64,000 nt of DNA from Colwellia sp. E2M01 (lineage in GTDB: Bacteria; Pseudomonadota; Gammaproteobacteria; Enterobacterales; Alteromonadaceae): positions 1 through 64,000 of the forward strand of contig NZ_JAHKPR010000075.1 of the NCBI RefSeq assembly GCF_018860585.1. Direction: 5' to 3'. The notes beneath the pieces were generated by a model. It was not told the origin of the DNA. It did no database searches and was given only the letters and a program-made list of their open reading frames with translations. The position numbers and the translations under genes were made by a program. Every line of letters starts with the position of its first letter. Positions within the stretch are counted from its first letter, which is position 1. Shown piece after piece: positions 48,296 through 56,328 of this stretch.

Positions 48296-48793
48296 ATGAT
48301 GGATAAGAGCGACAACACCTTGAAATTGAGTGCTAATAGAACCCTGTCGCTCTATCAAAAATGTGTAAAGTATCCGTTTGGAAATAAGTTGTTTTCAATT
48401 ATGGTAAGTCGTATTGCTCCATACTTCTCAACTATCAATCCTAAAATTACCGAGTTAGCGCCAAATCAATGTACCTGTCTTATCAAAAAACAGAAAAAGG
48501 TTTTTAATCACATCAAAACTGTGCATGTTATTGCAATTTGTAATGGATTAGAAATGGCCATGGGAGTAATGGCTGAGGCGTCAATTCCACAAAGTTTACG
48601 TTGGATCCCAAAAGGTATGACAGTTGATTATACCGCAAAAGCGGGTAGTGATATTCGTTGTGTTGCAAAGGTTAATGCTGAAGATTGGCAACCTGGAGAT
48701 ATGCTAGTTGATATTACCGCATACGATGAAAATGATGTAGTTGTAGTACAAGGGCACATTAAACTTTGGATTTCTGAAAAACCAAGCGCTTAA
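48296..48793 (+). CDS. DUF4442 hotdog-fold protein (PaaI-thioesterase-like)
   Basis: A 165-residue cytoplasmic protein. The pattern NHIKTVHVIAICNGLEMAMG and RWIPKGMTVDYTAKAGSDIR matches DUF4442, a hotdog-fold family related to PaaI acyl-CoA thioesterases. A clear GAGGAAAT ribosome site precedes ATG 48296. It follows the PEBP gene by 64 bases in the same direction. Thioesterase activity is inferred from the fold only; the substrate is unknown. Confidence 0.8.
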   Translation: MMDKSDNTLKLSANRTLSLYQKCVKYPFGNKLFSIMVSRIAPYFSTINPKITELAPNQCTCLIKKQKKVFNHIKTVHVIAICNGLEMAMGVMAEASIPQSLRWIPKGMTVDYTAKAGSDIRCVAKVNAEDWQPGDMLVDITAYDENDVVVVQGHIKLWISEKPSA

Positions 48794-48855
48794 TTTATTT
48801 AAAGTTGTTAAGGTAAATAGTGTGCATTGAAACTAGGAAAATGAAGGTTTTTGTC

Positions 48856-48885
48856 GCAAAGTTGATTAAACTTAATCAACTTTGC
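48856..48885. repeat. Inverted repeat between convergent genes
   Basis: A perfect 14-bp inverted repeat (GCAAAGTTGATTAA and TTAATCAACTTTGC) with a 2-base centre. It lies between the DUF4442 gene and the convergent cusA-type gene, so it may serve as a shared weak terminator. No T run. Confidence 0.5.
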
Positions 48886-49000
48886 TTATAGGATGGTGGA
48901 AAGTAAATCACCTCCATCTTTTTATCTGTAAAGCTAAGTATTAAATAGATAATGTAAAATTATGCCGGATCTGTAACCGATTTTGCATAAATAAACGGCT

Positions 49001-52000
49001 TTAACTGGATCTTTGATGTGAATGAATAGGAAATCTCGCTGAACGCCATAAATAATATAATGCAGGTAAAATTAATAAAGTAAGTAACATAGCACTTGCC
49101 ATACCGCCGACCATAGGCGCTGCAATTCTACTCATTACCTCTGAGCCTGTTCCTGTGCCGTATAATATAGGTATTAAACCGATAATTACTGTACCACCGG
49201 TCATCATAATTGGTCGTATTCTTAAACCTGCACCATGTAACACAGCTTGTAATATATCGGCTTTAGTCGTTGGTTTTTGTTGCTCGTTATGTTTCGCCAA
49301 TACAGCATAATAAGCTTGATTCAAATAAACCAACATAATTACGCCAATTTCAACGGCGACACCTGCTAGCGCAATAAATCCAACACCAACCGCGACTGAA
49401 AAATTAAAGCCTTCTAAATACATTAACCAAACACTACCAACCATAGCTAGTGGTAAGGTGCCTAATATCATCACCACTTCAATCACATTGCGAAAGCTTA
49501 AGTACAGTAAGACGATGATAATTACCAAGGTTAACGGAATAACATAAGTTAATTTCGCTTTAGCGCGTTGCATATATTCATACTGACCTGCCCAACTAAT
49601 TGAATAGCCAGTCGGCAGCACTAGCTTTTCATCGAGTACTGATTTTGCTAGCTCTACATAACTACCAATATTTTCATTTTCGGTCAAATCGACATAAACC
49701 CAACCCGTTAAACGCGCGTTTTCTGATTTTATGCCTGGTGGGCCATCTTCAATAAATACATTAGCAACTTCACCCAAGGTGATTTGTTGCCCCTTAGGTG
49801 TCACAATAGGTAATTTAGCTAATTGCTCAGGTGAGTCACGGTAATCTTGTAGATATCGCAAGTTAACGGGATAACGCTCTAACCCCTCAACCGAGTTAGT
49901 GATATTCATGCCACCAATAGCACTAGCAACTACTTGTTGAACATCACTAATATTTAAGCCGTAACGTGCAGCTTTAAGGCGTTGAATATCTACTTTGATA
50001 TAACGCCCACCAGCAACACGCTCAGAATACACAGATGCAGTACCGGACACATTGACTAAAATATTTTCAAGTTGTTGACCTATTTCTTGAATAGTGTCGA
50101 GTTTAGGGCCAGATATTTTAATGCCTACGGGGGTTTTAATACCTGTAGCTAACATATCAATACGGGTTTTTATTGGCATTACCCAAGCATTAGTAACACC
50201 GGGCAGTTTTACTAAATCATCTAACTCTTTCTTCAAGCTTGCTGTTGTAACGCCTTCGCGCCATTCATTTTTGGGTTTGAACTGTATAAAGGTTTCTATC
50301 ATGGTTAACGGCGCGGGATCGGTTGCGGTTTCAGCGCGACCAATTTTGCCAAATACTGTTTTAACCTCTGGAATCGTTTTAATGAGTTTGTCAGTTTGCT
50401 GTAATAATTGTCTTGCCTGACCAATAGAAATACCGGGATAAGTAGTTGGCATATACATTAAATCGCCTTCATCAAGAGGCGGAATAAACTCACTACCTAT
50501 CTTATCTAGTGGGTATAAACCTATGATAAATATAATAACGGCAGCAGTTAACGTCGTTTTAGGAAAACGTAATACCGCTTTAAGTATCGGCATGTATAGC
50601 GCCGTCAACGCTTTATTTATAGGGTTTTTATGCTCCGCTAGTACTTTACCGCGAATGAAATAGCCCATTAATACTGGCACTAAGGTTATGGCTAATGCCG
50701 CAGCGGCAGCCATAGCATAAGTTTTAGTGTAAGCCAGCGGTGAAAACATGCGGCCTTCTTGTGCTTCAAGGGTAAACACCGGCATAAAACTGACGGTAAT
50801 GATCAATAAACTGAAAAATAAAGCCGGGCCGACTTCACTGGCTGAATCGATAACTATTTGCCAACGTTTTTCATTGGTCATCGCTTCATTTTCAGGTAAG
50901 CGTTCCATGTGTTTATGCATATTTTCAATCATCACAATAGCACCGTCGACCATGGCACCTATGGCAATGGCGATACCACCAAGCGACATGATATTGGCAT
51001 TTAATCCTTGATAATGCATAACAATAAAGGCTGTTAAAATGCCCACCGGAATACTGATAATAACCACTAAGGATGAGCGAATATGAAATAAGAAGATAAC
51101 GCAAACCAAAGCAACCACGCCAAATTCTTCTAACAATTTCATCGCTAAATTACTCACTGAGCGCTCAATTAAGGCTGATCTATCGTAAACAGTGACAATT
51201 TCTACGCCATCAGGTAAGCCTTTCTTTAATTGTTCAAGTTTGGCTTTTACGCGGTTAATAACCTGTTGTGCATTTTCGCCATAACGCATTACGACAATGC
51301 CACCAACGGCTTCACCTTCACCATTTAGCTCGGCAATGCCACGACGCATTTGCGGTCCTGTGCCTATTTCGGCAACGTCTTTTAGTAATAACGGCGTGCC
51401 ATTTTCATTCACCCCGAGCGGAATATTTTCGAGATCTTCCACGCCTTCTATATAGCCTGTAGCGCGGATCATATATTCCGCTTCGGCCATTTCAACAACC
51501 GAAGCGCCAATTTCTTGATTACCTTGTTTTATGGCAGTTTGGATCAGCGATAATGGAATAGCATAAGCGCGTAACTTGTCTGGGTTAACTTGTACTTGGT
51601 ATTGTTTAACCATGCCGCCCAGCGCACTAACTTCAGAAACACCTTTTACTGTTTGTAGTTCATATTTTAAAAACCAATCTTGTAAGCTGCGTAGCTGACT
51701 TAAATCATGTTGCTCATTTTCACCTGCATCAGCTTTATTAACTAACGCGTAAAGATAAACCCAGCCAACGCCTGTTGCATCAGGGCCTAATTGTGGTTTC
51801 GCTTCGCTTGGTAAATTGGGAGATACTTGGCTTAAATACTCTAAAACACGAGAACGTGCCCAATAAACATCAGTATCTTCTTCGAAAATAACATAAACGT
51901 AAGAATCACCAAAAAATGAAAAGCCGCGAACAGTCACAGCTCCGGGTACCGATAACATAGCTGTGGTAAGCGGATAAGTGACTTGATCTTCAACCACTTG

Positions 52001-52174
52001 CGGCGCTTGCCCTGGGTAACTGGTTTTGATGATAACCTGTACATCAGATAAGTCAGGTAGTGCGTCAATTGGCGTATTTTTTATCGTATATAAACCAGCA
52101 CCTACCAAAATCATGGTAGCGAGTATGACGAAAAAGCGATTAGCGACTGACCAACGAATAATGGCAGCAATCAT
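49001..52174 (-). CDS. cusA: CusA/CzcA-family heavy-metal efflux RND transporter
   Basis: A 1057-residue inner-membrane proton-driven pump. It has about 12 membrane helices in two sets of six, separated by large periplasmic loops. Family marks include DLSDVQVIIKTSYPGQAPQV, GIAIAIGAMVDGAIVMIENM, SEFIPPLDEGDLMYMPTTYP and GTGTGSEVMSRIAAPMVGG. The Met residues of the CusA type suggest Cu(I)/Ag(I), but the metal is inferred. It overlaps the CusB-type gene by 1 base. No outer-membrane CusC partner is in the window. Confidence 0.93.
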   Translation of the reverse strand: MIAAIIRWSVANRFFVILATMILVGAGLYTIKNTPIDALPDLSDVQVIIKTSYPGQAPQVVEDQVTYPLTTAMLSVPGAVTVRGFSFFGDSYVYVIFEEDTDVYWARSRVLEYLSQVSPNLPSEAKPQLGPDATGVGWVYLYALVNKADAGENEQHDLSQLRSLQDWFLKYELQTVKGVSEVSALGGMVKQYQVQVNPDKLRAYAIPLSLIQTAIKQGNQEIGASVVEMAEAEYMIRATGYIEGVEDLENIPLGVNENGTPLLLKDVAEIGTGPQMRRGIAELNGEGEAVGGIVVMRYGENAQQVINRVKAKLEQLKKGLPDGVEIVTVYDRSALIERSVSNLAMKLLEEFGVVALVCVIFLFHIRSSLVVIISIPVGILTAFIVMHYQGLNANIMSLGGIAIAIGAMVDGAIVMIENMHKHMERLPENEAMTNEKRWQIVIDSASEVGPALFFSLLIITVSFMPVFTLEAQEGRMFSPLAYTKTYAMAAAAALAITLVPVLMGYFIRGKVLAEHKNPINKALTALYMPILKAVLRFPKTTLTAAVIIFIIGLYPLDKIGSEFIPPLDEGDLMYMPTTYPGISIGQARQLLQQTDKLIKTIPEVKTVFGKIGRAETATDPAPLTMIETFIQFKPKNEWREGVTTASLKKELDDLVKLPGVTNAWVMPIKTRIDMLATGIKTPVGIKISGPKLDTIQEIGQQLENILVNVSGTASVYSERVAGGRYIKVDIQRLKAARYGLNISDVQQVVASAIGGMNITNSVEGLERYPVNLRYLQDYRDSPEQLAKLPIVTPKGQQITLGEVANVFIEDGPPGIKSENARLTGWVYVDLTENENIGSYVELAKSVLDEKLVLPTGYSISWAGQYEYMQRAKAKLTYVIPLTLVIIIVLLYLSFRNVIEVVMILGTLPLAMVGSVWLMYLEGFNFSVAVGVGFIALAGVAVEIGVIMLVYLNQAYYAVLAKHNEQQKPTTKADILQAVLHGAGLRIRPIMMTGGTVIIGLIPILYGTGTGSEVMSRIAAPMVGGMASAMLLTLLILPALYYLWRSARFPIHSHQRSS

Positions 52175-53805
52175 TAGTGTGCCCCCTTAGCCATCGCACC
52201 TTTCGTCATGGGCATGGCGTTAACAATGACAAAATTTCCATCTCGTATTTCAAAGGTAAACATTAAATAGGCGTCAACAGTGAACAACGACATATCAACC
52301 GTTTCGCTGACAATGAAATCAACCGTAGCTGGCTCTCGGTTCCACTTCTCTATCGCTTCGCGGTCGATAGTAACCATACTATGAGCTGGCATTACCGAGA
52401 TAACAGTACCGTGCACCATTGCTGTAGGAGTAGTTGAGGGGGAAGTTTTTTGGGTTGGGTTTTTGGTACTTTCTTCATCTAAACTGATAGCTACAGGGGA
52501 ATTCTCATCAGCATTCATGCGTTTAAAATCAGAGTTTTTACTTGATTCGGAGTCGAGTAAAAACTGGCTGGAAGTTACCACTTTCTCACCTTCAGACAAT
52601 CCCGATAGAATTTCAATATTATTACGATCAGCGCGACCAATTTGCACCGCAACCGATTTAAAAGAGCCACCCCCTAACGCTAGTACCACTCTATTTTGAG
52701 TACCGGTGCGAATAACCGCCTCTCTTGGTACTTGTAAAACTGTGGTGTCGTTATTGTTATTCGCTGCAATAACAATATTAGCGAACATGTTAGGTTTTAA
52801 AAGTCCGTTGGCGTTGTCAAAATGTAACCTCGCGACACCTGTTCTCGTTTGTGGGTTGAGCATAGGGTGTATATGCTCAATTTTTCCTTGCCATTGTTTC
52901 CCTGGAAAAGAATCAATGCGCATGTTGGCGTCATCACCCATAGCAAGCTGAACAATATCTCGCTCATACACTTCTGCTTTTACCCAAACTTGCGATAAAT
53001 CAACGATTGTTAACATCTCTGTTTCAGGAGTTACGTACAGTCCTGCTCTAACGGTTAAGCTTTCAACAACCCCTGCTTGCGGTGCATAAAAAGTAACGTA
53101 TTGTTGTGCTTTTTTATGTTTTTTAATCGTCTTAATCGTGCTTTTCGGAACATGTAAGGCGATAAGTCGATTTTCAGCAGATCTAATTAATCGGCTAATA
53201 TTACTGTCTAAGGCGAGTAATAATTCTTCTTGTGCGTTAACTAACTCAGGTGAGTAAATATCGTAAAGTGGCTGGTCTTTTTCTACGTGTTCTCCAATAG
53301 CGTTTATGTGCATTTTTTCAACCCAACCTGCTATGCGCGAATGCAGATGAACGAGTTTATCTTCATCATAAGTAACATAACCGACGGTTTCTATTTTGGT
53401 ATTAAGAATACCTCTCGTCACTGTTGCCGTTCGAACACCTAAGTTATTAATAACTTGTGAAGATATTTTTATCGTTCCTGCGCCTTCATCTACAGTACTA
53501 CTGTTTTGGTTGCCGTAATAAGGAACGAGATCCATACCCATAGGAGATTTTCCCGGTTGGTCACGACGATAATTATCATCCATCGGTGCTACCCAATATA
53601 AAGGCTTTGTTTCATCAGTTGTTATATTAGCGCCAGTAGCCGCTTGGGATTGCGAGGATAAGTCGGTTTTCAATGAAAATTTATTTCCTAAAACCGCCCC
53701 TAGTACTAATGCGGCAGTGAGCCCTAGAACTGAAGTGATATGTTTTTTTGCTCTAGGGTTTTCTGTTGTTGAGTTGGCTTTGTTGTTTTGCATTTTATTC
53801 TCCAC
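52174..53805 (-). CDS. cusB: CusB-type periplasmic adaptor with fused CusF-like domain
   Basis: A 543-residue membrane-fusion protein. The N-terminal helix (about 27-42, LGLTAALVLGAVLG) anchors it in the inner membrane. A heavy-metal-binding segment follows (about 68-97, YWVAPMDDNYRRDQPGKSPM). The adaptor body has a barrel-sandwich and beta-barrel (about 110-425, with LVHLHSRIAGWVEKMHINAI). The C-terminal part (about 465-540, MVHGTVISVMPAHSMVTIDR) looks like a CusF metallochaperone domain, so donor and adaptor are one chain. It is translationally coupled to cusA. The metal is probably copper or silver. Confidence 0.9.
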   Translation of the reverse strand: MENKMQNNKANSTTENPRAKKHITSVLGLTAALVLGAVLGNKFSLKTDLSSQSQAATGANITTDETKPLYWVAPMDDNYRRDQPGKSPMGMDLVPYYGNQNSSTVDEGAGTIKISSQVINNLGVRTATVTRGILNTKIETVGYVTYDEDKLVHLHSRIAGWVEKMHINAIGEHVEKDQPLYDIYSPELVNAQEELLLALDSNISRLIRSAENRLIALHVPKSTIKTIKKHKKAQQYVTFYAPQAGVVESLTVRAGLYVTPETEMLTIVDLSQVWVKAEVYERDIVQLAMGDDANMRIDSFPGKQWQGKIEHIHPMLNPQTRTGVARLHFDNANGLLKPNMFANIVIAANNNNDTTVLQVPREAVIRTGTQNRVVLALGGGSFKSVAVQIGRADRNNIEILSGLSEGEKVVTSSQFLLDSESSKNSDFKRMNADENSPVAISLDEESTKNPTQKTSPSTTPTAMVHGTVISVMPAHSMVTIDREAIEKWNREPATVDFIVSETVDMSLFTVDAYLMFTFEIRDGNFVIVNAMPMTKGAMAKGAH

Positions 53806-54034
53806 GCTAGGTAATATTGTATTGCAGGTTATTTAGCGTTTTTATGTGATCGAGCTATTTAAGTTCAAACCAGAAACTATATTTGACATAACTATAAGTT
53901 GTCAGTCATAAATTGTGCTTGAAATAAAGGGTAATTAATCGCAGTGCAAATTACGTAAAGTCGATATGTATTATCAACATAGCCATTCTCAATACTAAAG
54001 AGTGAGATGCTTTTTAGACGTAATGAGGCTGTAA

Positions 54035-54475
54035 TTAGCTCAGTATTGGAGGTTTATACAAGGATGTAGGGATGTTTTTTGATACAAGTGATTTAAATGA
54101 ATGTATCTTGGTTGGGGTAGTAAATTTAGGTGTGTGATTAATACTTGCTATAAATGTCGCAACGGTTGCACAGCCTGTAGTTAAGCAATTACATTCTTGT
54201 GTGCAGCAATTACTTGGAACATGCTTAATACTTATATTTGCAGTATTACTGTTCGTGCTAGTGGAGTTTAGGTTAGCAGGCGGGGCTAGTGTTTTAGTTT
54301 GATGACAACTAGGATTATTATTTAGATTATCTACAACAGATTGCTTAGCCATATTATGTATATTTATAGCATTACTTGTCATGTTATAAGACATGATCAT
54401 AGATGCCGTTGATTGACCAAAAAAGATCAAGCTAAGCAATAAAATCATGACAGTTTTATTTAAATATACAGACAT
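54035..54475 (-). CDS. Cys-rich exported small protein near the metal efflux genes
   Basis: A 146-residue protein with a signal peptide (VMILLLSLIFFGQSTASM) and a Cys cluster CCTQECNCLTTGCATVATF at about residues 95-115. This suggests metal binding or disulphides. A His/Asn/Thr-rich linker precedes it. ATG 54475 is preferred over a TTG at 54481. It lies 229 bases upstream of cusB on the same strand, in a position where CopL-like or other small metal-response proteins often occur. No family is confidently recognised. Confidence 0.65.
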   Translation of the reverse strand: MSVYLNKTVMILLLSLIFFGQSTASMIMSYNMTSNAINIHNMAKQSVVDNLNNNPSCHQTKTLAPPANLNSTSTNSNTANISIKHVPSNCCTQECNCLTTGCATVATFIASINHTPKFTTPTKIHSFKSLVSKNIPTSLYKPPILS

Positions 54476-54678
54476 AAACAATAATTAATCAAATAAGTTA
54501 AATACAAGGTTGAAACTGATTACGATAAACGATTTATAAATACTAGCATATGTTAATACTTTTAACGGGTAAATATTATTTCGATATACTAATGAGTAAA
54601 TTATATAGACTTGAATTATTTTTAAAAACATGAATAAACTTTAAGATAATTTAAGTACGTCATTTTAAACACGTAAAG

Positions 54679-54739
54679 TGTAAATTTTATGTAACTAAAT
54701 TAACAGCTTACTGCCATTTTTTTGTCAGATTAATTTACA
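54679..54739. promoter_or_regulatory. Possible activator site pair upstream of a sigma-54-type promoter
   Basis: Inverted octamers TGTAAATT (54679-54686) and AATTTACA (54732-54739) lie 64 and more bases upstream of the -24 box, where sigma-54 activators usually bind. In this AT-rich region chance is possible. Apart from these, the 454-base gap between 54475 and 54930 holds no gene I can see. Confidence 0.3.
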
Positions 54740-54802
54740 GTTTAGCATTTTAAGATTTTAATAACATTTATAGTGTATTGAAATATATATCATTTATATA
54801 AG

Positions 54803-54818
54803 TGGCTTGATTTTTGCT
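54803..54818 (+). promoter_or_regulatory. Sigma-54-type -24/-12 promoter
   Basis: TGGCTTGATTTTTGCT matches the sigma-54 pattern TGGC-N7-TTGCW with GG at -24 (54804-54805) and GC at -12 (54816-54817) exactly 10 bases apart. It predicts a start near 54829 and a leader of about 100 bases before the PEP-CTERM-like gene. Confidence 0.7.
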
Positions 54819-54929
54819 ATAGAAGGGGTGTTAAAGAGAGCGCCGATTAATGTGAAGCCTTAATTTTCGCCCGTGTAGATAATCTATTGTAGGCTTTCAA
54901 AGTTTACTTAATATTAAGTAGGAGTTTCA

Positions 54930-55553
54930 ATGAAGTTTAAAAATTTGAATACCTTATTAATCGGTTTTACTTTAGCAATGAGTGGCATTGTAAATGTCGC
55001 GAATGCGGGATTGATTGCGTTTAATGACCGAGCTACATTTGAAAGTTATTTAAGTGGGGTAGTTACTGACGACTTATCCTCTATTGGTAGTGTCGCTGAG
55101 TATTCTGATAGTGAAACTTTGAATGACTTTACTATTTCGGGTGACATGTATCGCTGTCATTCAGATGATGTATGTTATGGGCCATATAATAACCTGACGG
55201 CTGAGTATCTTTGGGTAGATGGCTCTGCAAACTTTTCATTTAATACAGGTATTGTGGGCTTTGGTTTTGATTTTGACGCTGATGACTCTAAAGCTTACGG
55301 AAATTTTTTAGTTGCAAATCTTAATGGGTTAACTTCAACAGCTACTAATACCGGTGGTTTTTTTGGTATTGTTTCGGATGACGGCTCTACCTTTTCAGAT
55401 ATAAATTTTACTCCTGACTTAGCTAGTGCAGTATTTGATAACGTGACTTATGCAACAGCTTTAGCACAACCAATAGCGGTTTCTACACCTGCTGCATTTA
55501 TTATTTTAGTATTAAGTATGATGGGTTTAATTGCTCGTAAATTGAAAAAATAA
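54930..55553 (+). CDS. PEP-CTERM-like secreted/anchored protein
   Basis: A 207-residue protein with a signal peptide (LLIGFTLAMSGIVNVANAG), a beta-rich extracellular-type domain (FESYLSGVVTDDLSSIGSV, GIVGFGFDFDADDS) and a C-terminal sorting-like tail. The tail consists of VSTPAAF, a hydrophobic helix, then basic RKLKK. This is the PEP-CTERM layout with a divergent VSTPA motif in place of VPEPA. In PEP-CTERM systems an exosortase removes the tail. A sigma-54-type promoter upstream fits known PEP-CTERM regulation by PrsK/PrsR. Two Cys (RCHSDDVCYG) may form a disulphide. Confidence 0.8.
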   Translation: MKFKNLNTLLIGFTLAMSGIVNVANAGLIAFNDRATFESYLSGVVTDDLSSIGSVAEYSDSETLNDFTISGDMYRCHSDDVCYGPYNNLTAEYLWVDGSANFSFNTGIVGFGFDFDADDSKAYGNFLVANLNGLTSTATNTGGFFGIVSDDGSTFSDINFTPDLASAVFDNVTYATALAQPIAVSTPAAFIILVLSMMGLIARKLKK

Positions 55554-55577
55554 TACTATTAAATCAACAAACCACTT

Positions 55578-55610
55578 AAAAACACCCACTGTAACAATGG
55601 GTGTTTTTTT
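55578..55610 (+). terminator. Terminator after the PEP-CTERM-like gene
   Basis: Stem AAAAACACCCA (55578-55588) with TGGGTGTTTTT (55598-55608), loop of 9, ending in a run of T. It starts 24 bases past the stop. Confidence 0.9.
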
Positions 55611-55721
55611 GTATCTGGGCTTTAGTTTCTTGTCATTTTTACGTTATCTCAGTTAATATTGAAAGTTAATATGGCAATTAGTTTGATTTATGATTGTCTA
55701 TTCATTTAAATAAGGAATTTT

Positions 55722-56141
55722 ATGCGCGGTGCAGGTGGAACATCAGGTGGTTTAGGGCAATTCTTCGTCGGGTTAATTATGATGTGTGGGGGATTCTACA
55801 TGTTACTTAATGCCATTCAGGTTAACTCGAGTTTTGGTATGGGAATGCGACTTTATGGCTTTTCCGCTATGGGTGGTATGTATAGTATTACTAGCGGTAT
55901 GGTGATGATCCCATTTATGTTTGGCGTGGGCTTAATTTTTTATAATGGAAAAAACATTTTGGGCTGGGTGCTAGCATTAGGCTCAATCACCGCACTGATT
56001 TTTGGCGTAATCTCGTCTATTCGTTTTAGTTTTAGAACGATGACCTCGTTTGATCTGATTGTAATTTTAGTGCTGGCGATGGGGGGGCTAGGCTTGTTTT
56101 TACGTTCATTAAAAAAAATTGAAGCCATGCCAACAGAGTAG
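55722..56141 (+). CDS. Hypothetical four-helix membrane protein
   Basis: A 139-residue, Gly- and Met-rich protein with about four membrane helices at 10-30, 58-73, 80-100 and 112-130. It begins MRGAGGTSGGLGQFFVGLIM. Ribosome-site-like AAGGAA lies about 6 bases upstream. I do not recognise a family. It is separated from the PEP-CTERM-like gene by a terminator and has its own upstream region. Confidence 0.7.
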   Translation: MRGAGGTSGGLGQFFVGLIMMCGGFYMLLNAIQVNSSFGMGMRLYGFSAMGGMYSITSGMVMIPFMFGVGLIFYNGKNILGWVLALGSITALIFGVISSIRFSFRTMTSFDLIVILVLAMGGLGLFLRSLKKIEAMPTE

Positions 56142-56192
56142 GTTTTTATTTATGGAATTTAGAATTAAGGTTAAATAATTACCAAATAAACC

Positions 56193-56225
56193 ACTGGATT
56201 CCCGCCAAGATAACGCGGGAATGAC
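56193..56225. repeat. Dispersed hairpin repeat, GATTCCCGC/GCGGGAATGAC type
   Basis: TTCCCGC (56199-56205) pairs with GCGGGAA (56215-56221), and the end GCGGGAATGAC matches the 3' ends of the other dispersed copies. Located between convergent genes. Confidence 0.65.
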
Positions 56226-56249
56226 GGTAACGGAATTTACGAAAATGGC

Positions 56250-56295
56250 CTTGTAGGCGGGAATTTATTCGCGCGAATAAATTCCCGCCTACAAG
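56250..56295. repeat. 46-bp perfect palindrome
   Basis: A palindrome without a spacer: arm 56250-56272 (CTTGTAGGCGGGAATTTATT then CGC) is the exact reverse complement of 56273-56295. One arm recurs at 8328-8350. It lies between the convergent small membrane protein gene and ilvA, so it may also act in transcript ending. Confidence 0.9.
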
Positions 56296-56328
56296 CTTAA
56301 TTATCAATTATGCTCAACCAGTCTAGTA

